Shown one piece after another: positions 21,260 through 30,897 of a stretch of DNA of 64,000 nt. How positions within the stretch are numbered: position 1 is the first letter of the stretch; each line of letters begins with the position of its first letter. Source of the DNA: Gammaproteobacteria bacterium. Its GTDB lineage: Bacteria > Pseudomonadota > Gammaproteobacteria > Arenicellales > Poriferihabitantaceae. Under the pieces are notes generated by a model, which searched no databases, had not been told where the DNA came from, and was given only the letters and a program-made list of their open reading frames with translations. The DNA lies in NCBI GenBank assembly GCA_024644945.1, contig JAHEGU010000001.1, forward strand, positions 1-64,000, given 5' to 3'. The translations under genes and the position numbers were made by a program.

Positions 21260-23316
21260 CGGTTAATCATTTCTTTAAGATGTTTACGAAATTGCCATCG
21301 CAGGGTCAAACAAGCCCACACTTGTTTCCAGCCCGTGACTTCCCAAGGATTGTATAAGAACTTTGGCCTGCGGGACCGTCTCGGTGTATTTGCTCCATGA
21401 AAATCATCCAGGTGGTGCAGATGACGAATGTTTTTGATCTCGCGCCGATGAGGAAACGCCAGTTTACTAACCAGTAGATAGTGAATCCAAGGCCGATAGC
21501 CTGCAGTGCCGTGAGTCACCACCGCCGAAGCGGCAGCAAATCGATCTGCCGCATCCAGGACCGCCTGCTGCAGATCCGCATAGTAAGTGTCCTGGTTCTG
21601 TTCGCCCTTACCAATGTCGTCATCCATTTGGCGGAACACCAGCTGATGGCTGCCGTCTGAATTTAGGTGGTAAGCATTCAGGGTCGGATAGGGTGCACGA
21701 CAAGCTTCCTCAAATAGATCTCGAGCATACAGAATCGCACTGCTTGCAAAATCAAAGCGATCCCGATCAAACATAAGTCCCTCGATATAGTTATCAGTCG
21801 TAGTCGGAAAAACGATGCCACGGCTGGCGCCGAACAGCATGCCGTGCAGTATCGGTCGGTCCGATCGATGCTTGATTGCGCTATAGAAAAAACGCTGAAT
21901 CGTTCCCAGCCAGCCAATGTCAACTAATGCGACATCGTCATGTTGAAACAATCCTAAGGACTCGAGGTATCGCTGTAAGGCCTGATTGGAATCCCTGCTC
22001 TGACCCATCACCTCCTGTTGAAACGCCGGGCTTCGAATCATTTGCTCGAAAGCGCGTCTGTTTTCGACACAAAAGCCCTCATGCGCTGGACTCAGGGTAC
22101 TGTCCAGCTCTAGATCATGCTGTGCGAGGCAAGACACCATGCTCTCAGGATCAAGACTGAAAACCCTACACACGTCGCGAAAGCTTCGATTTCCTGGCGG
22201 TAAAAACACGATGTCTGCTTTTTCCTGGGTTAGACCTTCATGGGCACAACTCGCCCCCGCCAGAGCCTGGCGGCTGACATGAAGATAGTCGATTTCTGGC
22301 AGTCGCCCGTCTGGATATAATAATGGCATGGTTTTTTCCCAAACCTGCTTGAACATCCAGCCTTCTCTTGAGAGAAAAAACAGCTTAGATATGTTTTTCT
22401 CTCGGCAGCGTTCTGCGACAAAGTGCACAAACATACTGATCAGCGGGCCAAAGAAATTATAGCCTTCGACATACATCGGTGACTGGGGAATATTTTCCGC
22501 TTCGATGGGTGCCATAAGCTGCTGTAACGCGCGGCCTTTCCAAAATGGTCGGCGCGTGCTGTAGAAGAATTGACGTGCGGCGATCGCCTTGCGTCGGTAC
22601 TCTTCCGGGTCCTGCAGCACCAGTGCTTGAATACCATGCTCGCTGGGCCTGAAGCCATCCGATATTGGGTTATCGCCAACATGCAACCATTTACTCGCAG
22701 CCAAGCCTAGTTTCGCTGCAATTTCCGGATAAGTTCGGCCTGAAGCCTTGGCAAGAAAGTTGTCAGCTGAGGAGAACACCTGTTCGACATGTTCCAGAAT
22801 ACCAGCATGCTTAAGCAGTATTTTGAGATGTTCTGCCGGTAGATAAATATCTGAAATCACCAGGACCCGCTTGTCTGCTCTTGCCAACTCCTTTAACCAT
22901 TCAACAATTTCAGTTCGAGGCACCAGCATCGCGTTTTCCATCTGCATTTCATACCGGGTGACCAGGTCCAGTAGCGAAGCATCGGCCACCTCCCCAAATA
23001 TTTTCTCTAGCGTCTCCTGCATAAACACAGGGTAACGGGCTTCGCGGTCCTCATATGACTCACCGGTCAGAGCCCGCATGGCGTTTTCGGTATCGTCGCG
23101 CAGCAGCTGTACCTCGCGCCAGTTCCAATCAAGCCCCTCCGCCCTGGCAAGATTACTGATGAATCGCGCCACAGGAAGCTTTACCAGGTCGGGGTCATGG
23201 GTGCGTCTGACCAGCAGGGTGTCAAACATATCGAAGGACACCGTCTCCACATTGTTCTGAATTTTACGCCCTCTTGATACCAGGGATTCGGGGCTATAGA
23301 CGGTGTTGAGGTTCAT
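21256..23316 (-). CDS. HAD-family protein of surface-polysaccharide clusters (COG5610-like)
   Basis: A 686-residue cytosolic protein. The N-terminal HAD domain has motif I SFDMFDTLL near residue 28, VISDIYLP as motif II, and HVGDNPISD as motif IV. A long C-terminal region (from about residue 270, with FFLSREGWMFKQVWE) is found in COG5610-type proteins of glycan clusters and has no defined activity. It may cut or transfer phosphate on a glycan intermediate. The downstream small gene overlaps its stop. Confidence 0.8.
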   Translation of the reverse strand: MNLNTVYSPESLVSRGRKIQNNVETVSFDMFDTLLVRRTHDPDLVKLPVARFISNLARAEGLDWNWREVQLLRDDTENAMRALTGESYEDREARYPVFMQETLEKIFGEVADASLLDLVTRYEMQMENAMLVPRTEIVEWLKELARADKRVLVISDIYLPAEHLKILLKHAGILEHVEQVFSSADNFLAKASGRTYPEIAAKLGLAASKWLHVGDNPISDGFRPSEHGIQALVLQDPEEYRRKAIAARQFFYSTRRPFWKGRALQQLMAPIEAENIPQSPMYVEGYNFFGPLISMFVHFVAERCREKNISKLFFLSREGWMFKQVWEKTMPLLYPDGRLPEIDYLHVSRQALAGASCAHEGLTQEKADIVFLPPGNRSFRDVCRVFSLDPESMVSCLAQHDLELDSTLSPAHEGFCVENRRAFEQMIRSPAFQQEVMGQSRDSNQALQRYLESLGLFQHDDVALVDIGWLGTIQRFFYSAIKHRSDRPILHGMLFGASRGIVFPTTTDNYIEGLMFDRDRFDFASSAILYARDLFEEACRAPYPTLNAYHLNSDGSHQLVFRQMDDDIGKGEQNQDTYYADLQQAVLDAADRFAAASAVVTHGTAGYRPWIHYLLVSKLAFPHRREIKNIRHLHHLDDFHGANTPRRSRRPKFLYNPWEVTGWKQVWACLTLRWQFRKHLKEMINR

Positions 23317-23334
23317 GCAGACAGTCGTATGGTT

Positions 23335-24264
23335 TTATCTACCGCTAAGGCGACGCAATGCGGTTTTGACCATCCTTTTTATTCCGATTCCCAATTTGTT
23401 ACCCGGGGTATTAGAAATCTGGCCTTGCTGTATCCGACCTAGCTCTGCCTTGACCTCATTCAACTCGTTTTCGAGTGCGCGTAACCGGTCGGTGCCTGCA
23501 GCAACATAGCCACGATAGGCTTCTGGGACTTTCGCCAACATGTACTTGCGTATTACCTCAAGATCCTGCTCTCGCCCAGTAATTGCCGCTTCAGATAGCG
23601 TATTCCCTTGGTGGATTCGGTAGTAAAGAAGCCTGTCCTGGTCAAGATAATGCACGCTGTTCGGAAACGCCAACATTAATCGAAAAATATAGTCATAGTC
23701 GTGCAGATATCTCAGGCTCGAAAATTTCCCGACTTCTTGCATCGCATGCCTGGTCATAAACAAATTGGATGTAGTGACCATCAGATTACCCTGCAGGAAT
23801 CCGGTATAGAGGTCTGCCTGTTCAAAGTAGAATTGGCGGTTCCGTTGGTGCCACAGATTCCACCCGAACTCAGGGTCGGTGAACTCGATGCCGTCGTCGG
23901 AAATCGGGATCACATCTGAAATTATGCAGTCAGCTTGGTGCTCAAGAGCATAGGTCAACAACCTTTCCAATCGATCCAGGGTGTAGACATCGTCAGAGTT
24001 TAGGATTGAAACAAAGTCGCCACGGGCGATATCTAACCCTCGATTAATGGTATTGAACGCGTCCTGGTTCTCTTGAAAGGTGTAAGACAATCTATCGTCA
24101 TCATAGGAGTGAATTACCTTCGCGGTGCCGTCTGTAGACCCATCGTCAACGATCACTAATTCAAGATCCTCTATACTTTGCTGCAGTACTGAGTCGATCG
24201 CGTCACCGATAAATTTCTCGTGGTTATAGGCTGGAATGACGACCGATACGAGAGGCGCGGTCAT
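23335..24264 (-). CDS. Family-2 glycosyltransferase
   Basis: A 309-residue GT-A enzyme. It starts APLVSVVIPAYNHEKFIGDAI, has VIVDDGSTDGT for nucleotide binding, and ILNSDDVY as the metal-binding DXD-type motif. The last 60 residues are helical and charged and may form a coiled coil. It probably adds one sugar to the surface glycan on the cytoplasmic face. It lies 3 bp after the large methyltransferase-containing gene, in one operon. Confidence 0.9.
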   Translation of the reverse strand: MTAPLVSVVIPAYNHEKFIGDAIDSVLQQSIEDLELVIVDDGSTDGTAKVIHSYDDDRLSYTFQENQDAFNTINRGLDIARGDFVSILNSDDVYTLDRLERLLTYALEHQADCIISDVIPISDDGIEFTDPEFGWNLWHQRNRQFYFEQADLYTGFLQGNLMVTTSNLFMTRHAMQEVGKFSSLRYLHDYDYIFRLMLAFPNSVHYLDQDRLLYYRIHQGNTLSEAAITGREQDLEVIRKYMLAKVPEAYRGYVAAGTDRLRALENELNEVKAELGRIQQGQISNTPGNKLGIGIKRMVKTALRRLSGR

Positions 24265-24267
24265 AGT

Positions 24268-26631
24268 TCAGCCCTTACCGCCCAGTTTGCGGAACCCGCT
24301 AACAATCTTAGTAATTTGGCTGCCTATTAGAAAGGATTTACTGGTTTTTATACTTTCGAGCTCGGTTCCCATGTCGACAACCCTCTGTTCCAGACGTTCC
24401 AGCCTGGACTTCTGTTCTTCATTTACTGCTTTTGTTGATTGTAGATCCAGTATTGCCTGGCGTTCTTTAACTAAAAAACGTTTGTAAGTTAACGCATACT
24501 CCATCGACTGCACGATAGCAGCGTCAATGTCGACAAAGTATGTCTTTTTCGCATCTAAGGTCTGCGGCGCTGACAGAGCAAACTCCAATTTTGGAAAATC
24601 GGTTATGGCTACCCAGGTGGCAAGCTTTCCTTCAATGGAGAATTCTGCGCTGGTTGCAACACACTGATTGGCTATTTGTTCAGGCCCATCGAGTTGCCAA
24701 AGAATCCGCTCTCTACCCTCAGTTTCTTGCACAAGCCTGACGGCATTAATTTGAAAAAATCCGATGCCGGGCGGTTTTCGAATATCAAAGGGATCAAAGC
24801 GAATACTCTCAATAGCAGTTGCACCATCGAGAGAAAAACGAAGGGTGTTAATTTCTGGATCGGGTGTTAGCTCCAGCGTGGTTTTCCGTTGCTCTGTAAA
24901 TTCTTCCTTTCGAGCCCGCCATAAAACACTCGGATGCACACTCTCCGTGCCATCTTTGAATTCAAAAACTGTCGCGAGTAGTTGATCGACGTCCGGCGAA
25001 TCGCTCGCCCTGGCAATGGCCTTCTGAAATCGATTTTCCTGTTGCGCGAACAAATCTAGATGTTCATTCAATTGCATCGAATTGATGTGAAAACCATATT
25101 CTACGAAATCGCGCACCGTCTGGAGTTCAAGCCATCCGAGAAAGTCTTTTAAATAAACCCAGTTGGTGACGATGAACGTCAGTAGCGCGCGAAACAACAA
25201 GAACTCTTTGCTAAGAGTCCAGTCGACCTGCCATTCACGATCAAATGCCTGCCACTCACCCTGCTCATCGATAATAATGTTAATAGGCAACAGATCAATG
25301 TGAAGCGCGCCCGCTTTTTCCTCAAGGCCCAGGTACTGATAGTAGTCCTTTAGCAACTGGTCGAACTCGTTACGACGAACGTAAATCAATATTGTGCGCA
25401 GCCACTGCGTGGCGAGCAGGTCGCCGTGAATAAACGGCTGCTCATCGAGTTGTTGTCGAATTCCGGATTCCGGGATATCCCGATCAATCACCAATGGATA
25501 CTTAAGCACCTTGTCTTTAGCGGTGGGCTTGATCGTCGTCACCGCATAGCTGTTTTTGCGCGACTGGCTTGGCCCATGGCAAAAATCAAAGTCCTGCACC
25601 CGGTCGACGGCCGCCGGTTCTTCGGCCATCACAATACAGAATGAATTTGATACCTCACCTAGAAAATTACCGGCGCTCGCCGCCTGCCAGCAGATCATTT
25701 CCGTAGCCGTTCTTGGCATCGGCGCGCAATAGTCACGCGATATGATTCCCTCCAGGTGATTTGCGGCATGTGGATTTTGGTAGACGTAATCCTCTGCTAA
25801 CACTACTCGCGGTATCTTGTAATCGGGAAAGGGATAGCTGAAAGCAACGTTGTTAAAACCAACTTCCTCGATCAGTTGCCGCCATTCTGCCTGGCTGTAT
25901 GTTGCTATGCCCGCTGACTCTCGATAGCCATTTATCCCTATGTACCGTTTTGCATAGTGATCTTCGTGCGCTCCCAGCATGTACTTGAGTCCGAGTCGGT
26001 TTTCAATCGCAACCAGAATTACGCCAGATGGGGTGAGGTGTTTTCTGGATTGACCGAGGATGGTTCTTGCGGCTGCGCTATCACTTTCTGCGTCCGGATG
26101 AAATTTGCTCGCGTATTCAATCACGCCTACGAACAGTATCAGGTCGTAGTAGCCCTCTGGTAATTCGAGATCGTTGTAGTTTGCGTTGATAACCCGGACA
26201 TTATTCAGGTCCCGACACCGCATGGCACCGAGTTCAGCGCGTGCAGCGCTTCCTTCCACGGCGTCTACCTGCTTTCCAAGTTCTCCCAGATAACGCGATA
26301 TAGCGCCGCAGCCGGACCCGAGCTCAAGCACCCGTGAGACCGAATCCAGATTGAACGGGCGCAGCAAATTTGAGCGATCACTGGAAAGATGGTACTCACT
26401 TGGCCAGTCAACAATCGCTGCTTGAAGCTCGTCGGAACGAGTGCTGAGGTCAACCGCTGCACTGAGCACTTGGTGCAGATGGCATTCTGTTTCAACGCCA
26501 TCAGAATAAGCAAACGAATCAACGGCGCTGTCACCGACCACAAACGTCTTTTGGTTCGTTGCGGAAAGCTGATTTAGAGAAATGATGTCTACCATCGCCA
26601 AAGGCGTATCAATGGTCTCACAGAGCGTCAC
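24268..26631 (-). CDS. Multidomain protein with N-terminal methyltransferase and C-terminal coiled coil
   Basis: A 787-residue protein. Residues about 75-260 form a class I SAM methyltransferase (VLELGSGCGAISRYLGELG, then FVGVIEYASKFHPD). The middle (about 300-540) has HIDLLPINIIIDEQGEWQAFDREW, which resembles the catalytic loop and metal-binding strand of an aminoglycoside-phosphotransferase-like kinase. A beta-rich part follows, and the last 60 residues are a coiled coil. This looks like a chain-terminating enzyme of the WbdD type, which methylates and phosphorylates the glycan end. That would fit the Wzt end-recognition domain nearby. The start is GTG 26631 or ATG 26595. Confidence 0.75.
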   Translation of the reverse strand: MTLCETIDTPLAMVDIISLNQLSATNQKTFVVGDSAVDSFAYSDGVETECHLHQVLSAAVDLSTRSDELQAAIVDWPSEYHLSSDRSNLLRPFNLDSVSRVLELGSGCGAISRYLGELGKQVDAVEGSAARAELGAMRCRDLNNVRVINANYNDLELPEGYYDLILFVGVIEYASKFHPDAESDSAAARTILGQSRKHLTPSGVILVAIENRLGLKYMLGAHEDHYAKRYIGINGYRESAGIATYSQAEWRQLIEEVGFNNVAFSYPFPDYKIPRVVLAEDYVYQNPHAANHLEGIISRDYCAPMPRTATEMICWQAASAGNFLGEVSNSFCIVMAEEPAAVDRVQDFDFCHGPSQSRKNSYAVTTIKPTAKDKVLKYPLVIDRDIPESGIRQQLDEQPFIHGDLLATQWLRTILIYVRRNEFDQLLKDYYQYLGLEEKAGALHIDLLPINIIIDEQGEWQAFDREWQVDWTLSKEFLLFRALLTFIVTNWVYLKDFLGWLELQTVRDFVEYGFHINSMQLNEHLDLFAQQENRFQKAIARASDSPDVDQLLATVFEFKDGTESVHPSVLWRARKEEFTEQRKTTLELTPDPEINTLRFSLDGATAIESIRFDPFDIRKPPGIGFFQINAVRLVQETEGRERILWQLDGPEQIANQCVATSAEFSIEGKLATWVAITDFPKLEFALSAPQTLDAKKTYFVDIDAAIVQSMEYALTYKRFLVKERQAILDLQSTKAVNEEQKSRLERLEQRVVDMGTELESIKTSKSFLIGSQITKIVSGFRKLGGKG

Positions 26632-26824
26632 CCCTTATAGACGGTATTGGAGGCTGCGGTGGAATTGGTGGCCGGAATTTTATCCGATCATGGTCCAAGT
26701 TGATACGCGGCGAAGGCCCGCCGATTCTCTGTTTCAATACCTATCCAGGATTGATTCGGCTGTTGAAACGGTTAAACTTACGTGCTCCTGTAAATTATCC
26801 AGTTTTTGGATGGACCATTTTTGT

Positions 26825-28870
26825 ATGAAGAAGCTACTCCCTGCGACCATTTCAATCCTTCTGTATTGCGGCGCGGCTCAGCCCGGAATTGCGGCTTCGG
26901 TGGCCATTGTTGACACCGGCCTTGATCCTGGCGTACTTGGGGGCCGTATCGTAGCGCCGGGTTACGACTTCTTCAACGACGATTCCGAAGCCATCGACGA
27001 CCAGCCGGGGCAGCATGGCACCTCTGCTGGTGTAACCGCAGTGAATGCAGCACCTAACGTCGGTTTGATACCGGTCAAGGCCTATGGCAGCAATTTTGAA
27101 ACCTCTTCGTCGATTCTCGGTCAAGCATTTAGTTTCGTTGCGGGTCAGAGAACGCGCGCTACTGCCCACAACATCGGCAGTATTACTAATACCCCCCTGG
27201 GCGCGTTGCAAGCAGTGACGAATTCAGGTTCGATTCTGGTTATCCAGGCAGGTAATGCTGCTGCGCCCGGGCCTACGGGTGATGCGCGCCAGGTACCTAA
27301 CCTGGGCGGCAGGGGCATTATTGCCGGGGGAATTTTAGGTGGCTCAATCTGGTCCGCCAGTAATCGAGCAGGAAATCTCCAAGATCATTACCTGGTGGCC
27401 GACGTCAGATCAGATATAAATGGCTGGGTGGGCACTTCCATGTCGACACCGCGAATTGCCGCGGTGGCGGCTTCGGTAGCTGAAGCGTTTCCCTTTCTAT
27501 CTCCGCAACAGGTTGTGCAGGTACTGTTTGACAGTGCAAGAGACCTGGGTGCACCCGGCGTGGATTCAACCTACGGTCACGGTCAAGTAGACTATAACGC
27601 TGCGGTTTCAGCCATAGGGGAAGGCACCATTCCCGCCGGTGGCGGAGGCGGCGGAGACGGTGGCGGTGGCAGTAGCGGTGGCGCAGGTATCGCAATAGCC
27701 GCTCTGGGCGTCGGAGCCGTGGTTGCTTACAATTTGAAAAATAAAGAAGAAGATCTTAAGAAAACGATCTTTGTAGATAAGTACGGTCGAGCGTTTAATG
27801 TTGATCTCTCATCTAGAACCACTGTCCGAAGTAATGCATCGCTGTTCGGCCTGTTCAGCGCGCGCCAGAATCCATTCACTGTCGTACAGATGGCAAATTC
27901 CGAGACGGTGCAATCTATTGCATTTGTCGATAGACCCTTCGATATAGACACGTTTAATTTTGATCCGACTGTCGATGATAGCCGTCGGATTGGGTTTAAG
28001 CACTTTATTGACAGCGGTAATATGGACTATTCCATGGGGCTAAACGCAGACCTGAGCGACGACTTTGGCGCATTATCCCTAGCTGGCGAATCCACCTTTG
28101 CACCCGACCCCAGTCGTTTCCTTTACAACCAAATGTTCACCACCCCTGTCTTGGGTTATTCATCCCAAGGTTCTACTTTTCGCTTAGGCTGGGATGATGG
28201 TGGCCAGCAGAGCCATCGACTAGGTCTTGCGGTGATCGACGACCAGGAGGAGTATGGCGTTCAGAGTAATAGCATCTTGTATGAAAACCGAGTGGAAAAA
28301 GAACGGGTCAAACTTGGATTTCAGCTCGGCGCCTTGATTGAGGACGGTAACCTATTTGGTGGCTCCTCTAACGGAGCGTTCAGCGCCAACAAGACCAGTA
28401 CCTATTACCTTGGCATAAATGGCGCCTGGAGTCTGACTCGCGATGTTTCACTAATTGGCGGCTACTTTCAGGGCCTCAGCGAGGTGGATGAATCTGATCG
28501 CGCTCTGCTGGACCAGTTTTCGGATATCCGCACTGAGGGATACGGAATCGGCCTGCTGGTTAATAATGCATTTTCACCAAAGGGAAGTTTCGGGATTTCA
28601 TATTCCAGTCCGATGCAAACCACATCGGGCAATGCCCGTCTGACGTTACCTACATCTCAGGATCGGTTTACCGGAGAGATCGGATACGAATCGTCTAACG
28701 TATCATTCAACGATGCAGATCAGGAACAGATTATTGAGGCCTACTACGGCTTTGCGCTGTCGCCGAAGAGCGATTTGTTTGCCCATTTTTCCTATACAAA
28801 AAATCCCATAAGCGAACCCGACCTCGATCACGACCAGACATTTTATGTCGGCTGGAAAAGGGCGCTTTAA
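26825..28870 (+). CDS. Secreted S8 subtilisin-like protease with Gly-rich linker and beta-rich C-terminal region
   Basis: 681 residues. The signal peptide MKKLLPATISILLYCGAA is cut near residue 24. A compact subtilase domain keeps the whole triad: Asp30 (VDTG), His64 (HGTSAG) and Ser205 (GTSMSTP), with the oxyanion Asn144 (AGN). The catalytic part is short, about 240 residues. A poly-Gly stretch near residues 270-290, one hydrophobic segment (AGIAIAALGVGAVVAY) and about 370 residues of alternating beta-type sequence follow, probably a membrane barrel. I take the ATG at 26825 because upstream in-frame starts add a non-secretory tail overlapping the divergent gene. Confidence 0.85.
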   Translation: MKKLLPATISILLYCGAAQPGIAASVAIVDTGLDPGVLGGRIVAPGYDFFNDDSEAIDDQPGQHGTSAGVTAVNAAPNVGLIPVKAYGSNFETSSSILGQAFSFVAGQRTRATAHNIGSITNTPLGALQAVTNSGSILVIQAGNAAAPGPTGDARQVPNLGGRGIIAGGILGGSIWSASNRAGNLQDHYLVADVRSDINGWVGTSMSTPRIAAVAASVAEAFPFLSPQQVVQVLFDSARDLGAPGVDSTYGHGQVDYNAAVSAIGEGTIPAGGGGGGDGGGGSSGGAGIAIAALGVGAVVAYNLKNKEEDLKKTIFVDKYGRAFNVDLSSRTTVRSNASLFGLFSARQNPFTVVQMANSETVQSIAFVDRPFDIDTFNFDPTVDDSRRIGFKHFIDSGNMDYSMGLNADLSDDFGALSLAGESTFAPDPSRFLYNQMFTTPVLGYSSQGSTFRLGWDDGGQQSHRLGLAVIDDQEEYGVQSNSILYENRVEKERVKLGFQLGALIEDGNLFGGSSNGAFSANKTSTYYLGINGAWSLTRDVSLIGGYFQGLSEVDESDRALLDQFSDIRTEGYGIGLLVNNAFSPKGSFGISYSSPMQTTSGNARLTLPTSQDRFTGEIGYESSNVSFNDADQEQIIEAYYGFALSPKSDLFAHFSYTKNPISEPDLDHDQTFYVGWKRAL

Positions 28871-28898
28871 ACCCTTCTCTATTTCACGTTAGGCGGAG

Positions 28899-30503
28899 TC
28901 AATTAAGAGCTGGACCCGCTAGTGCCAGGGCCTTGCCCTCTTCATTGTCCTGGTACTGCTTGAAATTTTCAATAAATAGAGCGGCCAGCTTCTTGGCCTT
29001 CCGATCCCACTGGTCTGCCGACGGGTAGGTGTCTCGTGGATCTAATATGCCGTCATTCACGCCCGCCAAACTGGTTGGAATCGAGAGGTGAAAGTATGGC
29101 ATCATTTTAGTTTGTGCCTGATCAATCGAATCACTCAAGATCGCATCGATAATGCCTCGCGTATCCTGAATCGAAATCCGGTTTCCACTGCCGTTCCAGC
29201 CGGTGTTCACCAGATAAGCCTGTGCACCAGCCGCTTGCATGCGCTTGACCAATACTTCCGCATAGCGCGTTGGGTGAAGGCTCAAAAACGCAGCCCCGAA
29301 ACATGCGGAAAAAGTCGGTGTGGGCTCGTCGATACCTCGCTCGGTGCCGGCTAACTTAGCGGTAAACCCAGATAAAAAATGGTATTTGGTTTGCTCTGGG
29401 GTCAATACTGATACTGGCGGCAATACGCCGAAGGCGTCTGCCGACAAGAATACAACTTTCTTGGCGTGCCCGGCCCTGGATACCGGCTTAACGATGTTAT
29501 CAATGTGATAAATCGGGTACGACACTCGTGCATTCTCGGTTTTAGCTCCATTATCATAGTCCACCGATTTATCCGACCTGACTACCACATTTTCCAGTAA
29601 TGCGTCACGGCGAATGGCGTTATAAATGTCTGGCTCAGCTTCGGCGCTCAAGCGAATCGTCTTGGCATAGCAACCACCTTCAAAGTTAAATATACCGTCA
29701 TCGTCCCAACCATGTTCATCATCGCCAATAAGTTTACGCTTAGGGTCAGTGGACAACGTAGTTTTACCGGTTCCGGATAACCCAAAAAAAATAGCGGTAT
29801 CGCCGTCATCGCCAACATTTGCCGAGCAGTGCATCGATGCCATCCCACGCAGTGGTAAAAGATAGTTCATCATAGAGAACATGCCTTTCTTCATTTCTCC
29901 GCCATACCAGCTACCGCCAATAAGCTGCATTTTTTCGGTTAGATTGAACGCGACAAAATTTTCAGAGTTGAGCCCCATTGCCTGCCAATCCCCGTTGGTG
30001 GTCTTGGATCCATTCAGCACGGTGAAGTCGGGCTCGAAGTTCGCCAGCTCTTCCGGGGTGGGACGAATAAACATGTTTTTAACAAAATGCGCCTGCCAGG
30101 CGACTTCCATTACAAAGCGAACGCTCAATCGAGTATCTGGATTGGCGCCGCAAAAGGCATCAACTACAAACAATCGTTGATTAGATAGCTGCTTGACTAC
30201 GCACTGCTTGAGTTTTTCCCAGTTCTCCTGAGACAAGGGCTTGTTGTCATTCTTACCTTGGTCTGACCACCAAAAAGTGTCGCGGGTACTGTCGTCACGG
30301 ACGATATACTTGTCCTTTGGGGATCTACCGGTAAATACCCCGGTATCCACCGCGACCGCTCCAGAGTCCGTGACCACCCCCCTTTCAAATCCGTTTAATC
30401 CAGGCAGCGTTTCTTCTTCAAATAGCTTTTCGAAGCTTGGGTTAGAAATTATTTCCTTGGCGCCAGTAATACCGTAAGTAGATAAATCGATTGGGTGCTG
30501 CAT
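28899..30503 (-). CDS. pckA: Phosphoenolpyruvate carboxykinase (ATP)
   Basis: A 534-residue cytosolic enzyme that converts oxaloacetate and ATP to phosphoenolpyruvate, the first step of gluconeogenesis. The kinase loop [11 protein letters not shown] is near residue 245, followed by the metal site [11 protein letters not shown] and [10 protein letters not shown]. Length and motifs are standard for the ATP-dependent type. It is transcribed away from lysW, and its stop lies 28 bp from the end of the protease gene. Confidence 0.98.
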   Translation of the reverse strand: MQHPIDLSTYGITGAKEIISNPSFEKLFEEETLPGLNGFERGVVTDSGAVAVDTGVFTGRSPKDKYIVRDDSTRDTFWWSDQGKNDNKPLSQENWEKLKQCVVKQLSNQRLFVVDAFCGANPDTRLSVRFVMEVAWQAHFVKNMFIRPTPEELANFEPDFTVLNGSKTTNGDWQAMGLNSENFVAFNLTEKMQLIGGSWYGGEMKKGMFSMMNYLLPLRGMASMHCSANVGDDGDTAIFFGLSGTGKTTLSTDPKRKLIGDDEHGWDDDGIFNFEGGCYAKTIRLSAEAEPDIYNAIRRDALLENVVVRSDKSVDYDNGAKTENARVSYPIYHIDNIVKPVSRAGHAKKVVFLSADAFGVLPPVSVLTPEQTKYHFLSGFTAKLAGTERGIDEPTPTFSACFGAAFLSLHPTRYAEVLVKRMQAAGAQAYLVNTGWNGSGNRISIQDTRGIIDAILSDSIDQAQTKMMPYFHLSIPTSLAGVNDGILDPRDTYPSADQWDRKAKKLAALFIENFKQYQDNEEGKALALAGPALN

Positions 30504-30624
30504 TAGATTGTTATAAGGTAATTAGAATAATGATAAGTAAAAATTATGCTTTAGAGTGTATTAGTTTTTATCCTGCGCTCGCAAGGCGGGCGACCACTAA
30601 AGGCTATTAAATGAGCTTATGATA

Positions 30625-30675
30625 GTCGGGGAGTTGTTTCAGCCTGCCGCTGGGGTTACATTCCGCATCCCCGAC
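30625..30675 (+). promoter_or_regulatory. Inverted repeat in the lysW leader
   Basis: GTCGGGGA (30625-30632) pairs perfectly with TCCCCGAC (30668-30675). The 35-nt interior can form a smaller hairpin (CAGC with GCTG near 30640-30652). It ends 20 bp before the lysW ATG, in the 192-bp gap between the divergent pckA and lysW genes. It may be an operator or an RNA element that controls the operon. There is no T run, so it is not a terminator. Confidence 0.5.
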
Positions 30676-30695
30676 AACCGTTAACGAAAATTATC

Positions 30696-30860
30696 ATGAC
30701 CGAATGCCCAGTATGTGGAGCCGAACTTTCGCTGTCCGAAGATCTGGTTAAGGGAGAGCTACTTGAATGCGATGATTGCGGTACCGAACTAGAAGTTACC
30801 AGCCTCGAGCCGCTTAAAGTAGAAGAAGCACCGGAAGCTGAAGAAGACTGGGGACAGTAA
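30696..30860 (+). CDS. lysW: LysW-type amino-group carrier protein, C-terminal Gln variant
   Basis: A 54-residue acidic protein. CPVC (residues 4-7) and CDDC (25-28) form the zinc knuckle, GELLECDDCGTELEV is the family core, and it ends EEDWGQ. In the LysW family the last residue is normally Glu (EDWGE), and its side-chain carboxyl holds the substrate amino group as a gamma-glutamyl amide that protects it during biosynthesis. Here the last codon is CAG, Gln. Family identity is certain from Cys pairs, length and the operon. How a Gln carrier is charged is an open question. lysX starts 37 bp downstream. Confidence 0.93.
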   Translation: MTECPVCGAELSLSEDLVKGELLECDDCGTELEVTSLEPLKVEEAPEAEEDWGQ

Positions 30861-30897
30861 TCCAGTCACGCTCTCACTATCCCGCTGAAAAGTTCTG

